Positions 8,649-17,552 of a stretch of DNA of 64,000 bases are shown here, piece by piece (position 1 is the first letter of the stretch; the number at the start of each line of letters is the position of its first letter). The stretch spans positions 1 to 64,000 of the forward strand of contig CAZRHS010000003.1 in the NCBI GenBank assembly GCA_964600045.1. The letters are read 5' to 3'. The translations under genes and the position numbers were made by a program. This stretch comes from Phil1 sp964600045 (lineage in GTDB: Bacteria > Bacillota > Clostridia > Christensenellales > CAG-138). The notes under the pieces are model-generated. The model searched no databases and was not told where the DNA came from. It worked only from the letters and a program-made list of their open reading frames with translations.

Positions 8649-9992
8649 TTAAAATCCAAACGGGAAACGGCGTTTACCCTTTTTCCCGCCTTTTTTACCT
8701 TTGCCGGTAAACTGGCGCATCATCTTTCGGGTGGCCTCAAACTGATTTATCAGCCTGTTAACCTCCTGAATGGTGGTTCCGCTTCCGCGCGCTATTCTGC
8801 GCCTGCGGCTTGCGTTTAATATGTCGGGCTTGCGGCGTTCCTTAGGCGTCATGCTCTTGATTATAGCCTGCGTACGCGCCACCTGTTTTTCATCTATTTC
8901 TATATTGCCAAGCTTTGAGGCGTCCATGCCGGGTATCATACCCATTATGTCCTGCATGGAGCCCATGCTCTTCATTTGCTCAAACTGGTCCAGAAAGTCT
9001 TCCAGCGTGAACTCATCGTTTCTGAGCTTTGCCTCAAGCTCTACGGCCTTCTTTTCATCAAAAGCGCTCTGAGCTTTTTCAATGAGCGTAAGCATGTCTC
9101 CCATGCCCAGGATTCGGCTTGCCATCCTGTCCGGGTAGAACGGCTCTATGTCGGTAAGCTTTTCACCGGTGCCCGAGAATTTAATCGGCTTTCCGGTAAC
9201 AGCCTTTACGCTAAGCGCCGCGCCGCCCCTGGTATCGCCATCAAGCTTTGTAACTATAACTCCGGTAAGTTCAAGCTTTTCATTAAAGGCTTTTGCGACA
9301 TTCACGGCATCCTGACCGGTCATGGCATCTATGGTGAGCAGTATTTCAGCCGGCTGTACAGCCTCCTTGATTGCCGCTATTTCATCCATCATGCCCTCGT
9401 CTATATGCAGACGGCCGGCAGTATCGATTATAACCAGGTCTTTCAGCTGCCTGCGTGCCTCTTCTACGCCGAGTTTAGCCGTTTCAACCGGATCGGCCTG
9501 CCCGCGCTCAAATACAGGAACGTTTACTTTTGAACCGACAACCTTAAGCTGATCTATTGCCGCGGGGCGATATATATCACATGCAACAAGCATAGGGGCC
9601 TTTCCGTACTGCTTTGAAAGATATCCCGCAAGCTTGCCCGCCATGGTTGTTTTGCCTGCGCCCTGAAGGCCGGCAAGCAGTATAACGCTGGGGCTTTTTG
9701 AGCCGAACTCTATCTTTGAGCTTGTGCCGCCCATAAGCGCGGTAAGCTCCTCGTTTACTATTTTTATAACCTGCTGAGCCGGAGTAAGGCTTTCAAGCAC
9801 CTCTGACCCAACGGCCCTTTCGGTAACCTTGTTTACAAAGTTCTTTACAACGGCAAAATTAACGTCCGCCTCAAGCAACGCAAGCTTAACCTCGCGCATT
9901 GCCTCGCGCACTTCTTTTTCGCTCAGCTTGCCCTTGCCGCCAAGCTTTTTGAAAACATTCTGCAGTTTTGAGGAAAGCCCTTCAAATGCCAT
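8649..9992 (-). CDS. ffh: Signal recognition particle protein Ffh
   Basis: SRP GTPase that binds signal peptides of nascent membrane and secreted proteins and docks with FtsY. 447 aa. N domain 1-95; G domain with P-loop GLQGAGKTT (108-116), DTAGR and TKLDGDTRGG; methionine-rich M domain from about 300 with the SRP-RNA-binding DILNASRRRRIARGSG. The tail is basic with Lys/Gly runs. The start overlaps the ylxM stop by 11 nt. FtsY is encoded nearby (10898-11803). Confidence 0.98.
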   Translation of the reverse strand: MAFEGLSSKLQNVFKKLGGKGKLSEKEVREAMREVKLALLEADVNFAVVKNFVNKVTERAVGSEVLESLTPAQQVIKIVNEELTALMGGTSSKIEFGSKSPSVILLAGLQGAGKTTMAGKLAGYLSKQYGKAPMLVACDIYRPAAIDQLKVVGSKVNVPVFERGQADPVETAKLGVEEARRQLKDLVIIDTAGRLHIDEGMMDEIAAIKEAVQPAEILLTIDAMTGQDAVNVAKAFNEKLELTGVIVTKLDGDTRGGAALSVKAVTGKPIKFSGTGEKLTDIEPFYPDRMASRILGMGDMLTLIEKAQSAFDEKKAVELEAKLRNDEFTLEDFLDQFEQMKSMGSMQDIMGMIPGMDASKLGNIEIDEKQVARTQAIIKSMTPKERRKPDILNASRRRRIARGSGTTIQEVNRLINQFEATRKMMRQFTGKGKKGGKKGKRRFPFGF

Positions 9993-10314
9993 TGTTTCCT
10001 TCTATCCTTTCAATAAGAGCATCCAAGCCCTTCTGTACATCCTCTGTTAAATCGTGCCGGCGCATTTGCCTGATGCTTTCTATCAAGCCAAGATCTCTTT
10101 CAAGAAATCCAAGCTTAGCCTCGTAAAGCTCAAGCTGTTCTTCCCCTCGCAATATGGCATCGCGTACTGCCTGCCTTGAAATGCCCTCTCTTTCGGCAAT
10201 TTCGGCGAGTGAGCAATCCTCATTCAGGCTCTGTTCCAGCGTTGTTCTCTGCTTATCGGTAAGCAGCGCGCCGTACCAATCGAGCAGCAATCCAAGCCTC
10301 AGACGTTTATCCAT
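9982..10314 (-). CDS. ylxM: YlxM family helix-turn-helix protein
   Basis: 110-aa YlxM/UPF0122 protein, a sigma-70 region-4-like helix-turn-helix fold. LLLDWYGALLTDKQRTTLEQ is followed by the recognition-helix stretch SLAEIAEREGISRQAVRDAI. It almost always precedes ffh in Firmicutes and is thought to act with the SRP pathway; its direct role is not settled. It is the first gene downstream of a good promoter (10356-10383). Confidence 0.94.
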   Translation of the reverse strand: MDKRLRLGLLLDWYGALLTDKQRTTLEQSLNEDCSLAEIAEREGISRQAVRDAILRGEEQLELYEAKLGFLERDLGLIESIRQMRRHDLTEDVQKGLDALIERIEGNNGI

Positions 10315-10355
10315 GCCCGGCCTCCTGTAAAGGTTTAAGGCTTTACACCTCTGCT

Positions 10356-10383
10356 ATTATAACAAATAAATGGGAGATGTCAA
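10356..10383 (-). promoter_or_regulatory. Predicted sigma-A promoter of the ylxM-ffh operon
   Basis: Minus strand TTGACA (10378-10383), 16-nt spacer, TATAAT (10356-10361), about 42 nt upstream of ylxM. The -35 box lies inside the terminator hairpin of the preceding gene (10372-10411). Confidence 0.78.
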
Positions 10384-10411
10384 GCAATTTATGATAATTG
10401 CCCGCATCTCC
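10372..10411 (-). terminator. Terminator after the LURP-one gene
   Basis: Minus strand arms GGGAGATG and CATCTCCC (8 bp), with a nested inner stem GCAATT/AATTGC, followed by ATTTATTTG. It ends the ...ftsY-LURP-one transcript and shares bases with the next promoter. Confidence 0.72.
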
Positions 10412-10425
10412 CGCGCATATTTAAG

Positions 10426-10896
10426 TTAATTTCTCGAGCACTTTTCCGCGTCTATAGCCAACACAAACATCAGCGCGTACAAGGCATCGTTTGGATTAAA
10501 TACATCAATTGCATAAGTGTCGGTCCAGTTAAGCAGCTCTTTTGATATTACCGCCACCTTGGTACCGCCGGCATCTGAAATAGTATAATCCCATTCAAAA
10601 TAGTTTCCGCTGACCTGCCATCCGTTAAAGTCCAGGTGATACTTTGGCTTAAACCAGGTAAATTCCTTTTCAACGCTGCCTAGGTATTCCCCGCCTTTAT
10701 ACAATTCAAATTTCGGCAGGAAGGTAAATATCTTTTCCTTTACCATGCCCACTTCATTTCCGGATGCATCAAATATTTTTAAGCAATGTCCCCACGAAAG
10801 CTGGCCCTTAACAACGTATACGGTAGCTCCCGATGAATCGTATATATCATAGCTGTCAAACCAAGAAAAAAGACGTTGTTTAAAAAGAAGTCTCAT
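10426..10896 (-). CDS. LURP-one-related (tubby-like) protein
   Basis: 156 aa with the LURP-one/YxjI pattern: repeated strands built on LFKQRLFSWFDSYDIYD, VKGQLSW, LKIFDASGNEVGMVKEKIF and WTDTYAIDVF, consistent with a 12-stranded tubby-like barrel around a central helix. No signal peptide or membrane segment is seen, so it is probably cytoplasmic or membrane-peripheral. The bacterial function is unknown; tubby-like folds often bind lipids. It begins 1 nt after the ftsY stop, so it belongs to the smc-ftsY transcript, and is closed off by a terminator. Confidence 0.85.
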   Translation of the reverse strand: MRLLFKQRLFSWFDSYDIYDSSGATVYVVKGQLSWGHCLKIFDASGNEVGMVKEKIFTFLPKFELYKGGEYLGSVEKEFTWFKPKYHLDFNGWQVSGNYFEWDYTISDAGGTKVAVISKELLNWTDTYAIDVFNPNDALYALMFVLAIDAEKCSRN

Positions 10897-10897
10897 A

Positions 10898-11803
10898 TTA
10901 TATCAAAGCCTCCGCAAACGCATCCGCATCAAAGGGGCGCAAATCGTCTATCCCCTCGCCTACGCCTATGAAACGCACGGGCAAGCCAAGCTCATTCTTT
11001 ATCGCAACGGCCATACCGCCCTTGGCAGTACCATCAAGCTTTGTGATAATTACACCGGTCAAGCCCGTGCTCTCGCCAAAGGCTCTTGCCTGTATTATGG
11101 CATTCTGCCCGGTTGTGGCATCCAGCACCAACAGCGCCTCTACAGGTACCCCGGGAAGTTCTCTATCCAGCACCCGGCGTATCTTTTCAAGCTCATTCAT
11201 AAGGTTTTTCTTATTATGAAGCCTGCCCGCCGTATCGCAAAGCAGTATATCTCGCTTGCGTGCCTTAAAGCTTGCGGCAGCATCGAATACAACCGCCGCC
11301 GGATCGGCCCCTTCGCCATGCTTAACTATCTGAACGCCGCTGCGTTCAGCCCAAACAGTAAGCTGTTCGGCAGCAGCCGCTCGAAACGTGTCCGCCGCCG
11401 CCATCATAGGCTGCCTGCCCTTTGAAACATAGTATGCGGCAAGCTTGCCTATGGACGTTGTTTTGCCAACTCCGTTAACTCCTACTATCAGCAGTACCGC
11501 AGGTCCTTTATCCGCCGCGAATGCGCTGTCTGCCCGCATTTCGTCCGCTACTATGCGCCTAAGCTCCTGCCTTGCTTCCTCGCGGGTTTTTATTCCCTTT
11601 TCGTCCAGGCTTTCTCTTAATGATTCTATAAGTCTCTCGGCAGTATCCATGCCCATGTCGGCAACGATCATGGCCTCTTCAAGTTCTTCGTAGAATTCAT
11701 TATTTACTCGGTCTCCGCCTGAAAATATAGCGCTTAGCATACCGTTTCCGGCTTTGCTCAGGCTTTTTTTCAGTTTTTCAAAAAATCCCATTTTCTTTTC
11801 CAT
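10898..11803 (-). CDS. ftsY: Signal recognition particle receptor FtsY
   Basis: SRP receptor GTPase at the inner membrane face. 301 aa, a short form: almost no acidic A domain, then N domain (about 5-95) and G domain with GVNGVGKTT (108-116), DTAGR, TKLDGTAKGG and GVGEGIDDLRPF. AAGGAG lies 5 nt before the ATG at 11803. It follows smc by 9 nt, the usual rnc-smc-ftsY order. Confidence 0.98.
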   Translation of the reverse strand: MEKKMGFFEKLKKSLSKAGNGMLSAIFSGGDRVNNEFYEELEEAMIVADMGMDTAERLIESLRESLDEKGIKTREEARQELRRIVADEMRADSAFAADKGPAVLLIVGVNGVGKTTSIGKLAAYYVSKGRQPMMAAADTFRAAAAEQLTVWAERSGVQIVKHGEGADPAAVVFDAAASFKARKRDILLCDTAGRLHNKKNLMNELEKIRRVLDRELPGVPVEALLVLDATTGQNAIIQARAFGESTGLTGVIITKLDGTAKGGMAVAIKNELGLPVRFIGVGEGIDDLRPFDADAFAEALI

Positions 11804-11812
11804 ACAATCTCC

Positions 11813-14800
11813 TTATGCGTTAAATCTTGCGGAAACAACCTTGGATATGCCGCGCTCTTCCATAGCAACGCCGTACAGAGCATTGCAAACCTCCATGCTG
11901 CCCTTTCGGTGAGTTATCATAATAAACTGCGTGTCCTTGGAATACCGCTGCACATATTGCGCAACCGTGCTCACGTTTACCTCGTCCAGTGCCGACTCTA
12001 TTTCATCCAATATACAGAACGCGGTAGGTTTAAGCTTAAGTATGGCAAACAGCAGTGCTATGGCTGTAAGCGCTCTTTCTCCGCCTGAAAGCAAGCTTAA
12101 TAGCTGCAGCTTCTTTCCGGGCGGCTGCGCGATAATATCAATATTACAATTGAGTATATCATTTTTGTCGCTAAGTACAAGCTCCGCCTTGCCTCCGCCG
12201 AAAAGCTCGGCAAACGTGGATGAAAAGTTTTGCTGTATCTTTTCAAACTGCTTTCTGAACTCATTTTCCATAGTTTTGGTCAAATCGTCTATAAGCTGAG
12301 TAAGATCCGCCTTGGCCGCGGTAAGGTCGGCATACTGCTTGCTCATTTCGTCGTAGCGTTCCTTAACCGTTTTATAGTCTTCAATAGCCGCTATGTTCAC
12401 ATCGCCAAGCGCGCGAATCCCTTTTTTCAGCTCATCAATTCGTATATGCGATGCGGTTACGGCTATCTGCCGCCTGTAAGGCAAAGCGTTCTCATAGGTA
12501 AGCTCATAATCCTCCCACATTTTGTCTTGCGAGGATTTTAATTCCATTTCAGCCCTGTTCAGGTTCAGTTCGCTTTTATGCAGTCTGTCGCTTATTTCTT
12601 TGCTTTCTTCGGCTATGCTTTCGCGCCTTGAGCGCATTTCATCAATTGCGTTAAGGCGACCGGCACGCTCCTCTTCCATTTCGTGCAGCCTGTCGGTAAG
12701 CTTATCAACCTCCCGGCGTTCTTCACTTATACTGCCCTCTACTTCTTTTAGCTTTTCGCTAAGCTCGGCAAACCTGTCCGCAAATCCCGAAATTATCCGC
12801 TTGTCTTCCTCTACGGCTTTTTCAATATTCTTTTCCTCGGAAGAAAGTCTGTTAAGTTCGCTTTGCAGTGCCGCTATTTCCTTTTCGCTTTTCGCCAACG
12901 CAATACGGCATTCGGCATCATGTTCCGTTTTTTCGCTAAGCTCTTTTTTCAGCAGAGCAAGTTCCTGCTGCGCGGCGCGTATATCAGCCTGCGTTGCAAT
13001 ATTGCTCTGTTCCAAAGTAGACCTATCCTCCGTTGCCGCCTTAAAGCGGGAGTCTATGTCGGCAATATCTTCGTTTATCTGATTTTCACCCTCTTCGGCA
13101 GCTTGGAAAGCTTCTCTGGCTTCGGAAAGGTATTTTTCTATAATATCCAATTTTTCGGCATGGCTGGCAATTTCAAGCTCTTTTTCGTGCAGCGCATCGC
13201 CGGCTTCTTCCAGCGCACTCTGCGCATCTTCAAGAGAAGCTTCAAGTTGGGCGCATTCCTCGTCCTTCAATACTTTTTCTTTGTCCAGCTGTGCCGTGCG
13301 CTTCGTAAGCTCCTCTATTTCGCGTTCCCGGCCTATTATGCTGAATTCGCGTTTCTGTACGCTGCCGCCGGTCATAGATCCGCCCTGATTGACTATATCT
13401 CCGCTGAGGGTAGCAATCCTAAAAGAGGCGTGCGCCTGGCGGTTTATAGCTATAGCCGCGTCAAGATCGCTTACTATAACGGTTCTGCCAAGAAGGTTTT
13501 CTATTATGCCCCTATATCGCTCATCAAAGCTTATAAGCTCACTTGCGACACCTATAAATCCCTTTACATTGCAGCAATTGAGTTCACGCTTATCCAAAAC
13601 TCTGGAGCGCATGGCTGATACAGGCAAAAATGTGGCCCTTCCGTATCCCTTTCGTCTGAGATGTTCTATAACAACCTTTGCATCGTTCTCATCCGGAGTA
13701 ACAATATTTTGCAGAGCCGGCCCGAGGCTCATTTCTATAGCCGTTTCGTATTCGCTCGGAACGCTTATCAATTCGGCTACAACGCCCTCTATTCTTCTGC
13801 CGAGTGACGTATCTCTTTCACAATCCCTGAGCAAATTCTTAACGCTCGCGTAATAGCCCTCATGTGCACGCTTCATTTCTTCAAGCACACGAAGACGCGA
13901 TTTTCCCGCTTCGCTTTGCTGCTCGGCTTTGCGCGCGGCCTCTTGGGATTGCTTTAGGTTTTGATTTATGTTATTCAGGTTTTGGATAGCAGATTCGCGT
14001 TTTTTCTTGCATTCCTCTTTTTCGGCTAAAAGTTTATTATGCTCGGCTTCTGCTTCCGTATACTCGTTTTCTAATTCTCTTTGCTTTTCTTCCGCTTTTT
14101 CTTTGCCGCGCGCCATGTTTTCTGCCTGCGTAACCAGGTTTTGGCGCATGGTTTCAAAACGCGATATAAGTATTCTCGCGTCCGCTATGCGGTTCATAGC
14201 ATCTATCAGCGCGTTCTTTTGTTCCTCTAAGCTTGCTTCTTTCTGCTCCACGTTTGTGTTCAGCAGACTCAGCTCATTTGCCGCCTGCGCCGCCGCTTCC
14301 CGCTTGGCTTTTAATTCTTCCTCGCCCTCTTTTACATTGTCTGATACAGTTTTTATCTGCTCGGTAATTTCTTCAAGCTTTTTCTCGTTTATGCTGAGCT
14401 GGCCCTGCCGCTGCTCCTTTTCCCGCATAAACGATTCCATTCTCTCACTTAAGACCTTTGATTCACCGGCATGGCCTTCCACGCCCGTTGTCATCTTAAG
14501 CAACTCGGATTGAATCTGACTTATCGACACATTCAGCGCGCGCTCGCGTTCTTCTTCCTCCGCACAGCTCGTTGAAACCGCCGCTTCCAGTTCGTTTTTC
14601 TGCTCTATTTCTGCTTTTGCGGCATCGATAGCTTCCTGCAGCGCGGTTATGCGTTCATTAAGCTTGTCATACTGATACAGAAAAACGTTTATTTCAATTT
14701 CCTTAAGTTCGTCCCTCAGTTTCAGATATTCTCTCGCCGCCGCGCTCTGTTCCTCAAGCGGCCCGATACGCTCCTCAAGCTCTTTGATTATATCATTGAG

Positions 14801-15370
14801 CCTATCCATATTAACCTTTGTATTGTCAAGCTTGCGTACAGCCTCTTCTTTTCGTACGCGGAATTTCATTACGCCCGCAGCTTCCTCAAATGCGCTGCGC
14901 CTGTCGGCTGACTTTGCGGAAAGGATTTGCTCTACCCTACCCTGCCCAATTATGGAATATCCTTCCCTGCCCACGCCTGTATCGCGGAAAAGTTCGGCAA
15001 TGTCTTTCCTTCTGCATGAGGATCGATTAATAAAGTATTCGCTTTCACCACTCCTGTAAATTCTGCGGGTAACGCATACCTCATTAAAATCCGTAGCCAA
15101 TTCATGATCGGAATTATCAAACGTAAGCGAAACCTCTCCGTACGAAAGGGGTTTCTTCGCTTCGGTACCGTTAAATATAACGTCCTCCATCTTTTCGCCG
15201 CGCAGGGCCTTGGCGCTTTGTTCGCCCAAAACCCAACGCACTGCATCGGCAATATTGCTTTTGCCGCTTCCGTTAGGACCTATAATGGCTGTGATTCCAT
15301 CATCAAATACAATTTCTGTTTTACGGGCAAAGGACTTAAACCCGTACATTTCCAGTTTGGTAAGCCTCAA
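11813..15370 (-). CDS. smc: Chromosome segregation ATPase SMC
   Basis: Condensin ATPase that organises and helps segregate the chromosome with ScpA/ScpB. 1185 aa, full length. Head: FGFKSF-like MYGFKSFARK and Walker A GPNGSGKSN near residue 32. Two long coiled-coil arms flank a hinge (about 510-650, with the glycine-rich NQGGSMTGGS). The C-terminal head carries LLSGGERALTAIALLFA and Walker B FCILDEIESALDE. The start is TTG at 15370 with AAAGGA 7 nt upstream; it overlaps the end of rnc by 4 nt. Confidence 0.98.
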   Translation of the reverse strand: MRLTKLEMYGFKSFARKTEIVFDDGITAIIGPNGSGKSNIADAVRWVLGEQSAKALRGEKMEDVIFNGTEAKKPLSYGEVSLTFDNSDHELATDFNEVCVTRRIYRSGESEYFINRSSCRRKDIAELFRDTGVGREGYSIIGQGRVEQILSAKSADRRSAFEEAAGVMKFRVRKEEAVRKLDNTKVNMDRLNDIIKELEERIGPLEEQSAAAREYLKLRDELKEIEINVFLYQYDKLNERITALQEAIDAAKAEIEQKNELEAAVSTSCAEEEERERALNVSISQIQSELLKMTTGVEGHAGESKVLSERMESFMREKEQRQGQLSINEKKLEEITEQIKTVSDNVKEGEEELKAKREAAAQAANELSLLNTNVEQKEASLEEQKNALIDAMNRIADARILISRFETMRQNLVTQAENMARGKEKAEEKQRELENEYTEAEAEHNKLLAEKEECKKKRESAIQNLNNINQNLKQSQEAARKAEQQSEAGKSRLRVLEEMKRAHEGYYASVKNLLRDCERDTSLGRRIEGVVAELISVPSEYETAIEMSLGPALQNIVTPDENDAKVVIEHLRRKGYGRATFLPVSAMRSRVLDKRELNCCNVKGFIGVASELISFDERYRGIIENLLGRTVIVSDLDAAIAINRQAHASFRIATLSGDIVNQGGSMTGGSVQKREFSIIGREREIEELTKRTAQLDKEKVLKDEECAQLEASLEDAQSALEEAGDALHEKELEIASHAEKLDIIEKYLSEAREAFQAAEEGENQINEDIADIDSRFKAATEDRSTLEQSNIATQADIRAAQQELALLKKELSEKTEHDAECRIALAKSEKEIAALQSELNRLSSEEKNIEKAVEEDKRIISGFADRFAELSEKLKEVEGSISEERREVDKLTDRLHEMEEERAGRLNAIDEMRSRRESIAEESKEISDRLHKSELNLNRAEMELKSSQDKMWEDYELTYENALPYRRQIAVTASHIRIDELKKGIRALGDVNIAAIEDYKTVKERYDEMSKQYADLTAAKADLTQLIDDLTKTMENEFRKQFEKIQQNFSSTFAELFGGGKAELVLSDKNDILNCNIDIIAQPPGKKLQLLSLLSGGERALTAIALLFAILKLKPTAFCILDEIESALDEVNVSTVAQYVQRYSKDTQFIMITHRKGSMEVCNALYGVAMEERGISKVVSARFNA

Positions 15371-16095
15371 TCTTCATTCCTTTCGGGCCGGGGAATTATG
15401 CCCATGTCCGTAAGTGCAGCCTTAGCCGCCTGCTGGCCGGCTTCCTGCTTGGTTTTTCCCTCGCCGCTGCCAGCGACCGCGCCGGCAACCATAACATCCA
15501 TCTCAAAAACCTTGTTGTGATCCGGGCCGGAGCTTCCGGTAAGCACGTATGTTATTTGCCCCATATGATGCTTTTGTACATATTCCTGAAGCATGGTTTT
15601 ATAATCCTTATGCGGACCGTCACTTACGGCACTCTGAACCGAAGTGCCTATAAAGCTCATTATAAAGCTTCTTGCCGTATCCATGCCGCCGTCAATGTAC
15701 AAAGCGCCAATCACTGCCTCAACAGCATCGCTTAATATACTTGGTTTTTCTCTTCCTCCGGAATGATCTTCTCCGCGCCCCAAAAGAAGCGTTTTGCCAA
15801 GTTCCAGTTTTTTAGCAACTTCAAACAAAGCTCCCTCGCACACGGTTTGCGCCCTAAGCCTTGTCATATCGCCCTCATTATATTCGCTGAAGCGGTTATA
15901 AAGATATTCACTTACGCACAACTCAAGCACCGCATCGCCCAGGAACTCAAGCCTTTCGTTATGCTCGCTGGCTCTGCCGTCTCCCTTAACATAGGATGTA
16001 TGCGTAAGCGCCATATCCAGCAAAGCTTTGTCGCGGAAGCTGTATCCCACGCGTTTTTCCAGCGATTCAAGCTTTTTTCGCCTATCTGCGTCCAT
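15367..16095 (-). CDS. rnc: Ribonuclease III
   Basis: Double-strand-specific RNase for rRNA and mRNA processing. 242 aa. The RNase III signature NERLEFLGDAVLELCVSEYL supplies catalytic Glu/Asp, with a second acidic site in SDAVEAVIGALYID. A C-terminal dsRNA-binding domain runs from about 160 (KDYKTMLQEYVQ, GEGKTKQEAGQQAAKAAL). The ATG follows AGGAGGAAAA directly downstream of the acpP terminator. Confidence 0.98.
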   Translation of the reverse strand: MDADRRKKLESLEKRVGYSFRDKALLDMALTHTSYVKGDGRASEHNERLEFLGDAVLELCVSEYLYNRFSEYNEGDMTRLRAQTVCEGALFEVAKKLELGKTLLLGRGEDHSGGREKPSILSDAVEAVIGALYIDGGMDTARSFIMSFIGTSVQSAVSDGPHKDYKTMLQEYVQKHHMGQITYVLTGSSGPDHNKVFEMDVMVAGAVAGSGEGKTKQEAGQQAAKAALTDMGIIPRPERNED

Positions 16096-16110
16096 TTTTC
16101 CTCCTAAGCA

Positions 16111-16143
16111 GAAAAGGGGCTGCCATTATTGCCCGGCGGCCCC
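16111..16143 (-). terminator. Terminator after acpP
   Basis: Minus strand GGGGCCGCC and GGCAGCCCC arms with one mismatch, a 10-nt loop, then TTTTCTGC. It separates acpP from rnc. Confidence 0.8.
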
Positions 16144-16161
16144 TGCAATTAAATACAAAGC

Positions 16162-16383
16162 TTATTTATTTATATAGTTCACTATATCGCCAACGGTATG
16201 AATATTCGGCAGATCATCGTCGGGAATCTCTATGCCATACTGCTGCTCCAGATCCATAATCAGTTCAACAACATCAAGCGAATCGGCCTTAAGGTCTTCT
16301 ATAAGCCTTGATTCCATGGTTATGGATTCCTCAGGTATATCGAGCTGCCTTGCTATATTCTTGCGTACGTTTTCAAATTCCAT
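16162..16383 (-). CDS. acpP: Acyl carrier protein
   Basis: 73-aa acyl carrier protein. The phosphopantetheine attachment motif DSLDVVELIMDLEQQYG places the modified Ser at about residue 35. It carries acyl chains for fatty acid synthesis and gives acyl-ACP to PlsX, encoded immediately upstream. It has its own promoter (16419-16447) and terminator, as expected for a protein made in large amounts. Confidence 0.97.
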   Translation of the reverse strand: MEFENVRKNIARQLDIPEESITMESRLIEDLKADSLDVVELIMDLEQQYGIEIPDDDLPNIHTVGDIVNYINK

Positions 16384-16418
16384 TTTAGTGCCCCTTTCGT
16401 GTTCAGCTGTGTTAATTT

Positions 16419-16447
16419 AGTTTAGACCCGACGGCATAATATGTCAA
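16419..16447 (-). promoter_or_regulatory. Predicted sigma-A promoter of acpP
   Basis: Minus strand TTGACA (16442-16447), 17-nt spacer, TAAACT (16419-16424). The -35 box lies inside an imperfect inverted repeat (16433-16466; arms GGCATAATAT and ATAATATGCC) that could be an operator or the end of the plsX transcript. Confidence 0.72.
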
Positions 16448-16480
16448 TCCTTCAAAATAATATGCCCCGGTGTTATACTA

Positions 16481-17488
16481 CTATTCCTCATCCGGAAGTG
16501 ATGCGATTGCCTCCGCTATCTTCGGATTAACATTACCGTTTACAAACGATACAGCCTGCCTTATCGCCGAAGAGAAAGCTTTAGCATCGGAGCTGCCGTG
16601 CGCCTTTATTACGCAGCCGTTAATTCCGAGCAGCGGCGCCCCGCCAACCTCTTTATAATCCATCTTCTTTTTGAACCTGCGGAACGCGTTCATCGAAAGC
16701 GCGGCGCCAATTTTGGACTTAAAATCGGCCGTAAGTTCGGTTTTGAGCATGGACATAAGTGAACTGGCAAGGCCCTCGGTATACTTTAATACCACGTTGC
16801 CCACAAAGCCATCGCATACCAACGCGTCAAATTTGCCGGAAAGCACTTCCCTTGCTTCGCAGTTTCCTGCAAAATTGATGGGAGCGTTTGAAAGAAGTTT
16901 ATATGCCGCTTTTGTAAGCTCACAGCCTTTTTCTGCTTCCTCGCCATTGTTCAGTAAGGATATACGCGGCGATTCAACGCCCATAACGCTCTGCATATAC
17001 GCACTTGCCATTACGCCAAACTGCTGTAAATACTGCGGTTTGCAATCGGTATTGGCTCCGCAGTCAATAAGCATTATCCATTTGCCGTTTACGGTAGGCA
17101 GCAAAGGAGAAAGCGCGGGCCTTTTAACGCCCTTTATGCGCTTTACTATAAGCGTAGCTCCAGCAAGCAGCGCGCCCGTACTGCCGGAAGATACTACTGC
17201 ATCGGCTTCACCGTTCGCGACCAAATTCAAAGCCTTTACCATTGAAGCTTCTTTCTTTCTTATTGCGGCGGTAGGCTGTTCATGGCAATCTATTTCTTCA
17301 TCAGCATTAAGAACAGTCAATCTTTCGTTACTTACATTAAGCTTATTCAATTCATCCTTTATTGCCTGCTCGCGGCCAACAAGCGTTATTGAAATATCCT
17401 TATTTGAATTTACGGCCATTACCGCGCCTTCAACCGCCGCCTGCGGGCAATTATCGCCGCCCATAACATCCAACGCTATACGTATCAT
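16481..17488 (-). CDS. plsX: Phosphate acyltransferase PlsX
   Basis: Converts acyl-ACP to acyl-phosphate, the first step of the PlsX/PlsY/PlsC phospholipid pathway. 335 aa. Motifs: IRIALDVMGGDNCP at the N-terminus, SSGSTGALLAGAT, LIDCGANTDCKP and ALVCDGFVGNVVLK. ATG at 17488 is chosen (AAGGTG about 11 nt upstream); a TTG at 17509 would add seven non-family residues. The upstream fapR seen in Bacillus is absent. Confidence 0.97.
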   Translation of the reverse strand: MIRIALDVMGGDNCPQAAVEGAVMAVNSNKDISITLVGREQAIKDELNKLNVSNERLTVLNADEEIDCHEQPTAAIRKKEASMVKALNLVANGEADAVVSSGSTGALLAGATLIVKRIKGVKRPALSPLLPTVNGKWIMLIDCGANTDCKPQYLQQFGVMASAYMQSVMGVESPRISLLNNGEEAEKGCELTKAAYKLLSNAPINFAGNCEAREVLSGKFDALVCDGFVGNVVLKYTEGLASSLMSMLKTELTADFKSKIGAALSMNAFRRFKKKMDYKEVGGAPLLGINGCVIKAHGSSDAKAFSSAIRQAVSFVNGNVNPKIAEAIASLPDEE

Positions 17489-17523
17489 ATAAGTGCAAAC
17501 ACCTTCCAAATATAATATGGCTC

Positions 17524-17552
17524 ATTATATCATATAATTCAGAATAACGCAA
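17524..17552 (-). promoter_or_regulatory. Predicted sigma-A promoter of plsX
   Basis: Minus strand TTGCGT (17547-17552), 17-nt spacer, TATAAT (17524-17529). The -35 box is made of the tail of the rpmF terminator. Confidence 0.65.
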
